Source: Lachnospiraceae bacterium YSB2008 (lineage in GTDB: Bacteria; Bacillota; Clostridia; Lachnospirales; Lachnospiraceae). Taken from it: a stretch of DNA of 64,000 bases. The DNA lies in assembly GCA_000687655.1 (NCBI GenBank), contig JHWR01000004.1, forward strand, positions 156,258 through 220,257. The letters run 5' to 3'. Below, piece after piece: positions 8,253-17,065 of this stretch; positions within the stretch are counted from its first letter, which is position 1, and each line of letters starts with the position of its first letter. A program made the position numbers and the translations under genes. The notes beneath the pieces are model-generated. The model ran no database searches. It saw nothing but the letters and a program-made list of their open reading frames with translations, and was not told where the DNA came from.

Positions 8253-9672
8253 CTGTCTGAGAGGCTGGGAGCTGCTGCCGTATGCGGTTGTTGACAGCAA
8301 GACGCATCGGGTTCACTGGCTTGATAAGACGAAGTTTGATGCGCTCACTCTCTGTGACGGCTCTGTGGATCTTGATCTTCCGCTGATCTCGCAAGAAGTG
8401 CATGACAGCATCAAAGACCTGGAAGAAAAGGGCTACATAGAGACCTGTACCGCAGGTAAGGGTCTGTCAGAACGCCAGCGCTATCATCGATACGAAAACC
8501 GTTTTATGGAGTCTGCCCATTGGTCTGTCACCGGCAGATGCAACTGTAAATGTAAGCATTGCTATCTGTCCGCCGCAGATGGCAGATATGGAGAATTAAG
8601 CCACGACGATGTGATGAAGATCACAGAAGAGCTTGGCAATGCGGGGGTGTTATCGTGTTCGATCACTGGCGGAGAGCCCTTGGTGCGTTCCGATTTCTGG
8701 GAAATCGTAGATGCTCTGAGCGAGCGGGGCGTATACATCAGCCAGATCTATTCCAATGGTTTGCTTGTGAACGAAGGTCTTCTGGAGAGATTCAAGCAGC
8801 GAGGTCTGTATCCCGAATTTAATATGAGTTTCGACGGCGTGGGCTATCACGACTGGCTCCGGGGTATTAACGGTGCTGAAAAGGCAGTACGCCATGCATT
8901 TGAGCTATGCAGAGACAATGGTTTCCCAACCGGTGCTGAGATGTGCTTATGGAAGGAGAATGCACATACTCTGCGTGACAGTATAAACTACCTGGCTTCT
9001 GTGGGCTGCCGCAGCCTTAAGACTAATCCGGTAAGTGATACGGGAGCCTGGCACGAAGGTGGTTATGCGGGGAAGCATGGTCTGAGTGATGACGAGACAT
9101 TTGAAATCTATTTAAACTATCTTGAGGATTATTACAACGATCTGCCGAATATGCATCTGATGCTGGGTGGCTTTTTTGCTGCGGATGGACGGGAACCGGA
9201 CGTATATAGTATCCCCGTCGTTCATGTATCGAAAAATCCTGAAAATATATGTATGTGTGCACACGCACGCACATCCATGTACATTTCCGCAGAAGGCAGG
9301 GCTCTGACCTGCATGCCGATTTCCAATGATGATGAGTTTCAGGCGGATTATCCGCAGATCCAGGAGCTGGGCCTTAAGAATTGCCTGACAGAATCAAAGT
9401 ACATGGAGCTTATCAATACCCGTTCCGGCACAGTACTTGAGCATAATGAGAAGTGTAGAAACTGTGAATATCGTAAGTTTTGTCTTGGCGGCTGCCGCGC
9501 AATTGGTCTTTTGTGTCATCCCGGTGACATTCTGGCGCCCGACGAATTTACCTGCAGGCTGTTTCGCAATGGCTGGCTGCAGAAGATAGAAGCGAAGATC
9601 GCAGAGCTTCGCCCTACCGCCGAATGTTGGGAGCTCAAACACTTGTCCGAGCTGCAACCATTAGAATCATAA
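8227..9672 (+). CDS. Radical SAM/SPASM RiPP maturase
   Basis: The 481-residue protein opens with about 75 residues (YRLKDDYCLRGWELLPYAVV) resembling a PqqD-like leader-recognition region. The radical SAM motif CxxxCxxC is Cys105, Cys109 and Cys112, with the GGEP motif after it (SITGGEPLVRSDFWE). A C-terminal SPASM region has Cys410, Cys413, Cys419 and Cys423 among others and would hold auxiliary Fe-S clusters. Such enzymes install thioether, C-C or other cross-links on RiPP cores. Adjacent two-Cys Nif11 precursors make a sactipeptide- or ranthipeptide-like thioether plausible, but the chemistry cannot be read from sequence. All cluster cysteines are present, so the enzyme looks functional. 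It would be transcribed with the precursors. Confidence 0.88.
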   Translation: MYYRLKDDYCLRGWELLPYAVVDSKTHRVHWLDKTKFDALTLCDGSVDLDLPLISQEVHDSIKDLEEKGYIETCTAGKGLSERQRYHRYENRFMESAHWSVTGRCNCKCKHCYLSAADGRYGELSHDDVMKITEELGNAGVLSCSITGGEPLVRSDFWEIVDALSERGVYISQIYSNGLLVNEGLLERFKQRGLYPEFNMSFDGVGYHDWLRGINGAEKAVRHAFELCRDNGFPTGAEMCLWKENAHTLRDSINYLASVGCRSLKTNPVSDTGAWHEGGYAGKHGLSDDETFEIYLNYLEDYYNDLPNMHLMLGGFFAADGREPDVYSIPVVHVSKNPENICMCAHARTSMYISAEGRALTCMPISNDDEFQADYPQIQELGLKNCLTESKYMELINTRSGTVLEHNEKCRNCEYRKFCLGGCRAIGLLCHPGDILAPDEFTCRLFRNGWLQKIEAKIAELRPTAECWELKHLSELQPLES

Positions 9673-9697
9673 ATCAGAGGAACGACAAGCAGTCTAG

Positions 9698-9844
9698 TGT
9701 GACGATAAGGTGGTCCCCATCAGATCGGACCTCAAAGGTGACGAACTCAAATACCTGTTCGACTATGGGGGAATCAAATCCTTCCAATACTCCAATGATG
9801 GGGAAGAAGATTATAATATACTTGTTATATATTTGAATAAGTAA
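9698..9844 (+). other. Orphan C-terminal coding remnant
   Basis: A frame without a convincing start encodes about 48 residues ending LFDYGGIKSFQYSNDGEED and then YNILVIYLNK before a stop. It looks like the end of a real protein (balanced composition, alternating hydrophobic strand), but I do not recognise the family. It sits at the downstream edge of the RiPP island and may be what is left of a deleted gene. A GTG at 9710 could start a peptide, but no ribosome-binding site precedes it. Confidence 0.3.
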
Positions 9845-9852
9845 TGGTGTTA

Positions 9853-9879
9853 TTAGCACTCGTCGCTGACGAGTGCTAA
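9853..9879 (+). promoter_or_regulatory. CIRCE operator (HrcA binding site) upstream of htpG
   Basis: TTAGCACTC, nine bases, GAGTGCTAA: an exact match to the CIRCE consensus. It lies just upstream of the putative htpG promoter and about 80 bases before the start codon. HrcA repression with release on heat shock is the established role of this element. Confidence 0.95.
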
Positions 9880-9886
9880 TTTTATC

Positions 9887-9914
9887 TTGACTTTTGATTA
9901 TAATGATATATTAT
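9887..9914 (+). promoter_or_regulatory. htpG promoter
   Basis: TTGACT at 9887-9892 and TATTAT at 9909-9914, 16 bases apart, directly after the CIRCE element. A second TATAAT at 9899 lacks a suitably spaced -35 box. Confidence 0.55.
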
Positions 9915-9957
9915 ATGTATTAGTTTAAAATCAGTACAAGAAAAGAGGTTGATCAAA

Positions 9958-11907
9958 GTGGCAACAACAAAGGGTAATCTTACAATCAACAGTGAAAACA
10001 TTTTCCCTATAATCAAAAAGTGGCTCTATTCAGACCATGATATCTTCATTAGAGAATTGATCTCAAATGGAGTAGATGCGATAACAAAGCTTAAAAGGCT
10101 TTCAAGTATGGGTGATGCAGAGATCCCATCTGGTGAAGAGTTTAAGGTGACAGTCATGGCGAGCCCACTCGAAAGGACTCTTACCTTTATAGATAACGGT
10201 ATCGGTATGACTATGGAAGAGGTTGATAAATACATCAACCAGATAGCTTTCTCAGGAGCTACAGACTTCCTTGAAAAATATAAGGATAAGGATGAGAATG
10301 ACCAGATCATAGGACATTTCGGACTTGGTTTTTACTCTGCATTCATGGTTTCTGACAAGGTTACCATAGAATCACTTTCATATCAGAAGGATGCAGAGCC
10401 TGTATATTGGGAATGCGACGGCGGAACAACCTTCGAGATGCGTGAAGGTAATATGCAGGAAAGAGGTACAAGGATAACTCTTTATCTCTCAGAGGATTCT
10501 CTTGAGTTTGCAAATGAATTCAGAGTAAAGGAAATCATCAACAAGTACTGCTCATTCATGCCGGTTGAGATTTATTTCATAAATGAAGATGAAGCGAAGA
10601 AGGCACAGAAGGAAGTAGTTCAGAAAAAGAAGAGTGACGAAGATGAACTCGTAGGAGATACTTCTGATAAGGCAGATGAAGTAATAGATGCTGAGGATGA
10701 CAAGGATGCTCCTAAGCCTCTTAATGATACTCATCCACTCTGGATGAAGACACCGGGCGAATGCAAGGATGAGGATTATATAGATTTCTATCAGAAGGTA
10801 TTCCTTGACTTCAAGGAGCCTCTGTTCTGGATTCATCTTAATATGGACTATCCATTTAACCTTAAGGGAATACTTTACTTCCCAAGGATCAATCCTAATA
10901 TGGAACAAGTCGAGGGCAAGGTTAAGCTCTATAACAACCAGGTGTTCGTAGCAGATAATATAAGAGAAGTAATTCCTGAATTCCTTCTTCTCCTTAAGGG
11001 TGTTATAGATTGTCCGGATCTTCCTTTAAATGTATCGCGTAGTGCGCTTCAGAATGACGGCTTCGTAAAGAAGATATCAGATCATATCACAAAGAAGGTT
11101 GCTGATAAGCTTTCGGGAATGTACAAGACAAAGAGAGAGGATTATGAGAAGTTCTGGGATGATATCTCTCCATTTATCAAGTACGGCTGCCTCAGAGACG
11201 ACAAGTTCAATGAGCGCATGAATGATTATATGATCTTCAAGAATCTTGAGGATAAGTATATAACACTTTCTGAATATCTCGAGGCTGCTAAAGAAAAGCA
11301 TGAGAATAAGGTATTCTATGTAACTGACGCAGAGCTTCAGGCACAGTATATTGATATGTTTAAGAAGGCAGAAACTGATGCGCTGATTCTTACGCACAAT
11401 ATCGATACTCCTTACATACAGAACCTTGAGATGAAGAATGAAGGCGTTAAGTTCCTCCGTATAGATTCTGATGTTATCTCAAGTCTTAAGGGCGAGGCTC
11501 TTTCCGAAGAGGATGAGAAGAAGCTTACTGAAGAACTGACAGAGACCTTCAAGAAGGCACTCGGCGTAGAGAAGATAAATGTAAAGGTTGAGAGTCTTTC
11601 AGATGAAAGCATATCTTCAATGCTCACGCAGAGTGAGGATAACAGACGTATGGCTGACATGATGAAGCTTTATGCTATGGGTGGTATGCCGGGTCTTGAT
11701 TATGGAAAGGATGCAGAAACTCTGGTTCTTAATTCCAATAATAAGCTTGTTAAGTTTGTTCTTGATAATCCTGACGGAGATAAGACAGGAACTGTATGCC
11801 AGCAGCTTTATGATCTGGCTGTACTTGCAAACCGTCCGCTTACAGCAGAAGAGCTTACAAAGTTTGTGGCAAGAAGCAACGAGATACTGGGAATATTCGT
11901 TGACTGA
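9958..11907 (+). CDS. htpG: Molecular chaperone HtpG (Hsp90)
   Basis: The GTG at 9958 is nine bases after AGAGG and gives MATTKGNLTINSENIFPIIK. A TTG at 9949 abuts the ribosome-binding site and is rejected. The product of about 649 residues has the Hsp90 ATP-binding motifs (RELISNGVDAITKL, IDNGIGM, IGHFGLGFYS), an acidic, charged linker near residues 215-250, the middle domain (PLNVSRSALQ) and the C-terminal dimer domain. It assists protein folding under stress in the cytosol. Regulation is shown by the CIRCE operator just upstream, placing it in the HrcA regulon. A terminator-like hairpin follows, so it appears monocistronic. Confidence 0.97.
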   Translation: MATTKGNLTINSENIFPIIKKWLYSDHDIFIRELISNGVDAITKLKRLSSMGDAEIPSGEEFKVTVMASPLERTLTFIDNGIGMTMEEVDKYINQIAFSGATDFLEKYKDKDENDQIIGHFGLGFYSAFMVSDKVTIESLSYQKDAEPVYWECDGGTTFEMREGNMQERGTRITLYLSEDSLEFANEFRVKEIINKYCSFMPVEIYFINEDEAKKAQKEVVQKKKSDEDELVGDTSDKADEVIDAEDDKDAPKPLNDTHPLWMKTPGECKDEDYIDFYQKVFLDFKEPLFWIHLNMDYPFNLKGILYFPRINPNMEQVEGKVKLYNNQVFVADNIREVIPEFLLLLKGVIDCPDLPLNVSRSALQNDGFVKKISDHITKKVADKLSGMYKTKREDYEKFWDDISPFIKYGCLRDDKFNERMNDYMIFKNLEDKYITLSEYLEAAKEKHENKVFYVTDAELQAQYIDMFKKAETDALILTHNIDTPYIQNLEMKNEGVKFLRIDSDVISSLKGEALSEEDEKKLTEELTETFKKALGVEKINVKVESLSDESISSMLTQSEDNRRMADMMKLYAMGGMPGLDYGKDAETLVLNSNNKLVKFVLDNPDGDKTGTVCQQLYDLAVLANRPLTAEELTKFVARSNEILGIFVD

Positions 11908-11977
11908 TTTTGTTCATAGTATCTCGCTCACTGTGGTGTATACCGCAATTGAAACACATTAATAGAAATTACGATGT

Positions 11978-12010
11978 AAAGGGAGGAGGCATATGTTTCC
12001 TCCCTGTTTT
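11978..12010 (+). terminator. htpG terminator
   Basis: AGGGAGGA (11980-11987) pairs with TCCTCCCT (11998-12005), followed by GTTTTG. The T-run is short but the stem is strong. Confidence 0.6.
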
Positions 12011-12038
12011 GTTAACCTACTGTGACACTTGGCTATAC

Positions 12039-12068
12039 TTGACGATAATCGGTCGATTGGGATATAAT
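12039..12068 (+). promoter_or_regulatory. Promoter of the 12107 gene
   Basis: TTGACG at 12039-12044 and TATAAT at 12063-12068, 18 bases apart, about 40 bases before the GTG start. Confidence 0.65.
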
Positions 12069-12106
12069 TGAGTCTGGTATGTAATCTCGGAAAGGAGGGT
12101 ACACTT

Positions 12107-12715
12107 GTGAAAGATTTGATAAAAACAAATATTGTTAATGTTGTGCTTCTCCTGCTGGTTGGGCTTATATATGTAGTGTTTAATAATGTCCTTGATTTCG
12201 GGCCGAGTGTATCCCTTGGGGTCACCGGCGTTGCAGGATTTATCTGGGTCATTTATACACTGTATTCCAATTATTCAGCCCTGAATACCAAGGATAATCC
12301 TATATACAACGTCAAGGTACTGAAGGAGTTTCAGAATGCGGGAAAGAGAAGCGCTTTCTCAATGGAAAGAAAGAGTATGGCTACTATGTATGAAAGCATA
12401 ATGGCCAGAGAGAAATATTTCATGGCCATGGGAAAGGACAGCAGGCTTACGGAAGCGTATCTCATGATAAGACTCCAGGCAGAACAGGATCTTATGAAAG
12501 CAAGGGACTTCATTAATTCCTATGACTATGTATATGGCGTTTATGGAAGAGATACCAAATACCTGGCAGCAACAAAAGCTGATATGGAAAGTCTTGTTTC
12601 CAAGCTGAACCAGCTCGTCGAGCTGTCATATTCTCTTGATGATAATCTTCAGGATGTAGACATGCGTCGAGTTGATGACCTGATAGAGTCTCTTGAAGAG
12701 ATGAGAGCAATGTAA
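12107..12715 (+). CDS. Two-helix membrane protein of unknown function
   Basis: GTG 12107 follows AAAGGAGGG; a start further upstream would precede that site. The product has about 202 residues. Two hydrophobic segments at about residues 8-25 and 32-54 are followed by a cytosolic, helical, charged tail (residues 60-202) with regularly spaced Met, Glu and Lys. I do not recognise the family. The next gene, 58 bases on and in the same direction, encodes a membrane-anchored solute-binding/vWA protein. The two may act together at the cell surface, perhaps as anchor and sensor, but this is only inferred from adjacency. Confidence 0.7.
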   Translation: MKDLIKTNIVNVVLLLLVGLIYVVFNNVLDFGPSVSLGVTGVAGFIWVIYTLYSNYSALNTKDNPIYNVKVLKEFQNAGKRSAFSMERKSMATMYESIMAREKYFMAMGKDSRLTEAYLMIRLQAEQDLMKARDFINSYDYVYGVYGRDTKYLAATKADMESLVSKLNQLVELSYSLDDNLQDVDMRRVDDLIESLEEMRAM

Positions 12716-12773
12716 ATAACCGAAGTTCGGAATATAAATCATAACCATTTTTATCCAAAGAAAGGCGGATATC

Positions 12774-14411
12774 ATGAAAACAAACAAGAATATCTTCATA
12801 GGTGTTATCATCGCGGTGGCATTTATCGTTATCATCGGTATTGCATTCATAGTAAAGAATCAGTCCGGTGGACGTACTGTTGACACCATGCTGAAGCATA
12901 TCAAGGTAAAGGAGAAGAGTCCTACTAAGGCTTCAATCTCACTTGATAATTCATCTCTTTATGATGAACTTCCGGAAATAAGCAAGTACCCGAATGCTGT
13001 AACAGGCTATGGTGATGTATCTATAGAGATCATGACATCTCCTGAGAAGGCCGGTAAGGATTATGAGGCCTGGCTTATAGATGTCGCAAACAAGTTCAAT
13101 AAAGCAGGTAAGACAACTTCCGGCGGAAGAACTATAGCAGTATCTGTAAGACCTGTTTCATCAGGACTTGCTGCTGACTATATCATTTCAGGAAAGCATA
13201 CACCTCAGCTATTTACACCTTCAAACTATCTCTGGGGTGAATACATCAATGCAAACGGCGGTGATGTTACACTTCTCAATGAGAGAATGGTTGGTAATAC
13301 AGCAGGACTTCTTATATCAAAGAACAGTGAATATAAGACATATGATGATATCATTGCTGCAGTTCAGGCAGGCAAGATCAACATAGGTTATACCAATCCA
13401 CAGTCAAGCTCAACAGGTATGAATCTTCTTATATCACTTCTTAAGGATGGTTCTGAAGATATCAATGCAGATGCAGCTATCGATAATTTCAAGAAGTTCC
13501 AGCAGAATATACCTTACGTTGCATATAATACAATGCAGATGCGTGATTCTGCATCCAAGGGTAACCTTGACGGTATGATACTTGAGTATCAGACATATAT
13601 AAATGAACCGAATGTGAATAAAATGTATGATTTCATTCCATTTGGTATCAGACATGACAATCCGCTCTATCTCGTTGGTGAAGCTAATCTTCCTGATGAA
13701 GAGGTTGAAGCATGTAAAATATTCAATGATTACTGTATGACAAATGACTGTCAGTCTATAGCTACCAAGTACGGTTTCAATGCCAAGGACGATTATAAGT
13801 CTGACAGAGAGATCACAGGTGCAGAGGTTAACAGAGCACTTGAGATATATAAGGCAAACAAGGATAACGGTCAGGATATCATAGCTGTATTCGTAGCTGA
13901 CTGCAGCGGAAGTATGTCAGGTGACCCTATCAATCAGCTGAAGCAGTCACTTACAAACGGTGCTCAGTATATAAATGAAAACAACATGGTAGGACTTGTA
14001 AGCTACAGCACAAATGTAGCGATAGAGGTTCCTATAGCTAAGTTCGACCTGAATCAGAGAGCATATTTCCAGGGCGGTATCAACAGTCTTACAGCAGGCG
14101 GAAGCACTGCAAGTTATGATGCCATAGTAGTTGCTATGGATATGATCAGGAAGGCAAAAGCAGAGAATCCTGATGCTAAGGCTATGATATTCCTTCTCAG
14201 TGACGGTTATCAGAATGAAGGCTACAGGCTCAATGATATTACACCTGCACTTAAGGAATCTGAGATTCCTGTATATACAATAAGCTATACAAGTGATGCT
14301 GATACAGACGCTATGAAGAAGCTTTCAGGTATCAACGAAGCTGCAACTATCAATGCGGACAGCGATGATATCGTATATAAGATTAAGAGTCTGTTCAATT
14401 CACAGATGTAA
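12774..14411 (+). CDS. Membrane-anchored substrate-binding and vWA-domain protein
   Basis: The 545-residue protein begins with a signal anchor (residues 7-27, KNIFIGVIIAVAFIVIIGIA). Residues about 75-350 resemble an extracellular solute-binding protein of the type II (SBP_bac_11-like) fold. Residues about 365-540 are a von Willebrand factor A domain with an intact metal-ion site starting at Asp376 (DCSGSMSG) and a later Asp in LSDGYQ. vWA domains bind protein ligands through a divalent metal. Fused to a binding protein, this could sense or capture a surface ligand. No permease gene is nearby, so import is not indicated. It follows the two-helix membrane protein and precedes cysS. Confidence 0.82.
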   Translation: MKTNKNIFIGVIIAVAFIVIIGIAFIVKNQSGGRTVDTMLKHIKVKEKSPTKASISLDNSSLYDELPEISKYPNAVTGYGDVSIEIMTSPEKAGKDYEAWLIDVANKFNKAGKTTSGGRTIAVSVRPVSSGLAADYIISGKHTPQLFTPSNYLWGEYINANGGDVTLLNERMVGNTAGLLISKNSEYKTYDDIIAAVQAGKINIGYTNPQSSSTGMNLLISLLKDGSEDINADAAIDNFKKFQQNIPYVAYNTMQMRDSASKGNLDGMILEYQTYINEPNVNKMYDFIPFGIRHDNPLYLVGEANLPDEEVEACKIFNDYCMTNDCQSIATKYGFNAKDDYKSDREITGAEVNRALEIYKANKDNGQDIIAVFVADCSGSMSGDPINQLKQSLTNGAQYINENNMVGLVSYSTNVAIEVPIAKFDLNQRAYFQGGINSLTAGGSTASYDAIVVAMDMIRKAKAENPDAKAMIFLLSDGYQNEGYRLNDITPALKESEIPVYTISYTSDADTDAMKKLSGINEAATINADSDDIVYKIKSLFNSQM

Positions 14412-14441
14412 ACTATAAACTATAAAAGGAACTACCCATAA

Positions 14442-15872
14442 ATGAAGATTTTTAACACACTTACCAGAAAGAAAGAAGAGTTCGTACCTATAACACCGGG
14501 AAAGGTCGGAATATATGTATGCGGACCTACAGTATATGATTTCATACATATAGGAAATGCCCGTCCTATGATAGTATTTGATACTCTCAGAAGGTATCTT
14601 GAATATAAGGGTTACGAAGTAAATTATGTATCGAACTTTACTGATGTTGATGACAAGATCATAGCAAGAGCTAATAAGGATAATGTAGCTGCGTCTTACA
14701 TTTCCGAAAAATATATAGAAGAGTGTAAGAAGGATATGGAGGCTCTTAATGTAAGACCTGCAACAACTCATCCGCAGGCTACAAAAGAGATTCCTGATAT
14801 GATCGATATGGTACAGACTCTTATAGATAAGGGACATGCCTATGAGAAAAACGGAACAGTTTATTTCCGTACCAGAAGCTTCGCGGATTACGGCAAGCTT
14901 TCTCATAAGAATATAGATGACCTCGAAGCAGGACACAGAGATGAGGCTCATCAGCTTAAGGTAAGCGGTGAGGATGAGAAAGAGGACGGACTTGATTTTG
15001 TTCTCTGGAAGCCAAAGAAAGAGGGCGAACCTTCATGGACTTCTCCTTGGAGTGATGGACGTCCGGGCTGGCATCTTGAGTGCTCAGTTATGTCCAAGAA
15101 GTATATAGGCGGAACCATAGATATACATGCGGGCGGTGAAGATCTGATCTTCCCTCATCATGAGAATGAGATAGCTCAGAGTGAGGCTGCAAATGGAACG
15201 GAGTTCGCACGTTACTGGATGCATAATGGTTTCCTTCGTATAGCTAATGATAATGATGAATTTGAAAAGATGAGCAAGTCTCTCGGAAACTTTAAGACAG
15301 TCAGAGAGATATGCAAAATGTATGATCCTGTTGTTGTCAGGTTCTTCATGCTTTCAGCTCAGTACAGAAGTCCGCTCAACTTCTCAGCTAAGCTTATCGA
15401 GGCTTCCAAGAACAGCCTTGACCGTATACTTACAGCAGCAGATAAGCTGAGAGATGTAATCGGAAAGAATAACGTTGCTGAAAATGTAGAGGATGATGCA
15501 GAGGCTCTTAAGGAACTCAATACATTTGTAGAACGCTTTGATGCAGCGATGGATGATGACCTTAATACAGCTGACGCCATTTCCGTAATATTTGAGATGG
15601 TAAAATATTCCAATACTGTATGTGATAAGGTTTCAGTTGATACAGCTGCAAAATACTATGATGTTCTCAGCGTACTCATGAATATTCTTGGTATAAGCAT
15701 TGAGAAGAAGGAAGAAACTCTTGATGCAGATATAGAAAAGCTCATAGAAGATAGACAGGAAGCCAGAAAGAATAAGGATTTTGCCAAGGCAGATGAGATA
15801 AGAGATAAGCTTCTTGCAATGGGCATTGAGCTGAAGGATACAAGGGAAGGAGTCAAATGGAAGAGACTCTAA
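14442..15872 (+). CDS. cysS: Cysteinyl-tRNA synthetase
   Basis: The 476-residue product has the class I HIGH-type signature (CGPTVYDFIHIGNARP), the KMSKS loop (KMSKSLGN) and zinc-ligand residues in LECSVM and HHENEIAQSE. It charges tRNA-Cys. Length is normal for the family. Its end overlaps the mini-RNase III gene by 16 bases, the usual Firmicutes arrangement cysS-mrnC-rlmB. No T-box leader is seen; only 30 bases separate it from the vWA gene, so it is probably read from an upstream promoter. Confidence 0.98.
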   Translation: MKIFNTLTRKKEEFVPITPGKVGIYVCGPTVYDFIHIGNARPMIVFDTLRRYLEYKGYEVNYVSNFTDVDDKIIARANKDNVAASYISEKYIEECKKDMEALNVRPATTHPQATKEIPDMIDMVQTLIDKGHAYEKNGTVYFRTRSFADYGKLSHKNIDDLEAGHRDEAHQLKVSGEDEKEDGLDFVLWKPKKEGEPSWTSPWSDGRPGWHLECSVMSKKYIGGTIDIHAGGEDLIFPHHENEIAQSEAANGTEFARYWMHNGFLRIANDNDEFEKMSKSLGNFKTVREICKMYDPVVVRFFMLSAQYRSPLNFSAKLIEASKNSLDRILTAADKLRDVIGKNNVAENVEDDAEALKELNTFVERFDAAMDDDLNTADAISVIFEMVKYSNTVCDKVSVDTAAKYYDVLSVLMNILGISIEKKEETLDADIEKLIEDRQEARKNKDFAKADEIRDKLLAMGIELKDTREGVKWKRL

Positions 15873-16246
15873 AGTATTATCAGTATTCGCCGCTTGCTCT
15901 GGCATATGTGGGCGACAGTATCATGGATCTCATGGTTAAAGCTCATGTTGTCAGTCAGGACAATATGCAGGTCGAGAAGTATCATAAGATAGTTTCAGGT
16001 GTTGTATGTGCAAAAAATCAGGCGGCATACGTTGATGCACATATCGATACATTTTCTGAAGAAGAGATAGATGTATATAAGAGAGGCAGGAATGCTTCGG
16101 TTCATACCAAGGCAAAGAATGCTTCAATGGCAGAGTACAAGAAGGCTACAGGATTCGAGGCTGTTCTCGGATTCCTCTATCTTACAGGAAACAGGGAACG
16201 ATTAGAGGAGATAATCAAAGGCGTTTTAGAAGAAGCCGGATTGTAA
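15857..16246 (+). CDS. mrnC: Mini-ribonuclease III (23S rRNA maturation)
   Basis: The 129-residue product consists of an RNase III catalytic domain alone, without a double-stranded RNA-binding domain. The characteristic start (PLALAYVGDSIMDLMVKAHV) carries the catalytic Asp, and YKRGRNASVHTKAKNASM is a further conserved block. Mini-III trims the ends of the 23S rRNA precursor. It overlaps cysS by 16 bases and precedes rlmB by 22, consistent with an RNA-processing operon. Length and motifs are typical, so function is likely intact. Confidence 0.95.
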   Translation: MEETLKYYQYSPLALAYVGDSIMDLMVKAHVVSQDNMQVEKYHKIVSGVVCAKNQAAYVDAHIDTFSEEEIDVYKRGRNASVHTKAKNASMAEYKKATGFEAVLGFLYLTGNRERLEEIIKGVLEEAGL

Positions 16247-16268
16247 CTAAGAAAGAGAGAATCTCAAG

Positions 16269-17060
16269 ATGACTGAGATAAGAGCAGATGAGAATAAAAA
16301 GAATATAAAGAGTGATGCTCCTTCGAATGAACAGAGTATGGTTGAAGGAAGAAATGCTGTTCTTGAAGCATTCCGTTCCGGTAAGACGATTGACAGGCTT
16401 TATGTCCAGGAGGGACTTAAGGACAGTACAATTTCTTCTATACTCAGATTTGCAAAGAAGAATGATGTAAATGTAAGGTTCATTACCAAGCAGAAGATGG
16501 ATCTTATGTCTGAGACAAAGAAGCATCAGGGAGTTATGGCTCAGTGTTCTGCATATAAATATGCTGACATCGAGGATATCTTTAATCTCGCCAAGGAAAA
16601 GGGAGAGGATCCTTTCGTGTTTGTTCTTGATGAGATAGTAGATCCTCATAACTTAGGTGCTATCATAAGGACGGCAAATGTCTGTGGAGCTCACGGTGTT
16701 ATAATTCCTAAGAACAGATCTGTCGGACTTACCAGTACCGCAGTCAAGACTTCTGCCGGAGCTGTTAATTATACTCCGGTTGTTAAAGTAACGAATATAT
16801 CACGTACCATTGAAGAGCTTAAGGGCAGAGGACTCTGGTTTGCCTGCGCTGACATGGACGGTGAGATAATGTACAATTGTAATCTTAAGGGTCCTATAGG
16901 ACTTGTTATAGGAAATGAAGGGAGCGGTGTTTCACGTCTCGTTAAGGAGAAATGTGATTACATAGTTGCAGTTCCTATGAAAGGAAATGTTGATTCTCTC
17001 AATGCATCTGTTGCTACAGGAATTCTTGCATATGAGATAGTCAGACAGAGGAGAGATTAG
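16269..17060 (+). CDS. rlmB: 23S rRNA (guanosine-2'-O-)-methyltransferase, RlmB/TrmH family
   Basis: The 263-residue product has an N-terminal substrate-binding domain opening with VEGRNAVLEAFRSGKTIDRL. A SpoU knot methyltransferase domain follows, with VLDEIVDPHNLGAIIRTANV, GNEGSGVSRLV and SLNASVATGI. These knot motifs bind S-adenosylmethionine. A charged N-terminal extension of about 25 residues precedes the domain. The gene lies in the cysS-mrnC-rlmB-sigma series; the yacP/rae1-type gene often found between rlmB and the sigma factor elsewhere in Firmicutes is absent here. Exact target position (G2251) is by family and context. Confidence 0.92.
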   Translation: MTEIRADENKKNIKSDAPSNEQSMVEGRNAVLEAFRSGKTIDRLYVQEGLKDSTISSILRFAKKNDVNVRFITKQKMDLMSETKKHQGVMAQCSAYKYADIEDIFNLAKEKGEDPFVFVLDEIVDPHNLGAIIRTANVCGAHGVIIPKNRSVGLTSTAVKTSAGAVNYTPVVKVTNISRTIEELKGRGLWFACADMDGEIMYNCNLKGPIGLVIGNEGSGVSRLVKEKCDYIVAVPMKGNVDSLNASVATGILAYEIVRQRRD

Positions 17061-17065
17061 GACTC

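Noticed and set aside
9949..9957. TTG start for htpG at 9949
   Set aside because: It directly abuts the AGAGG site, leaving no spacer. The GTG at 9958 has a nine-base spacer and gives the usual N-terminus.
14412..14441. T-box leader before cysS (and likewise before tyrS at 35545-35625)
   Set aside because: The gaps are too short for cysS and show no specifier stem, T-box sequence or terminator in either case.
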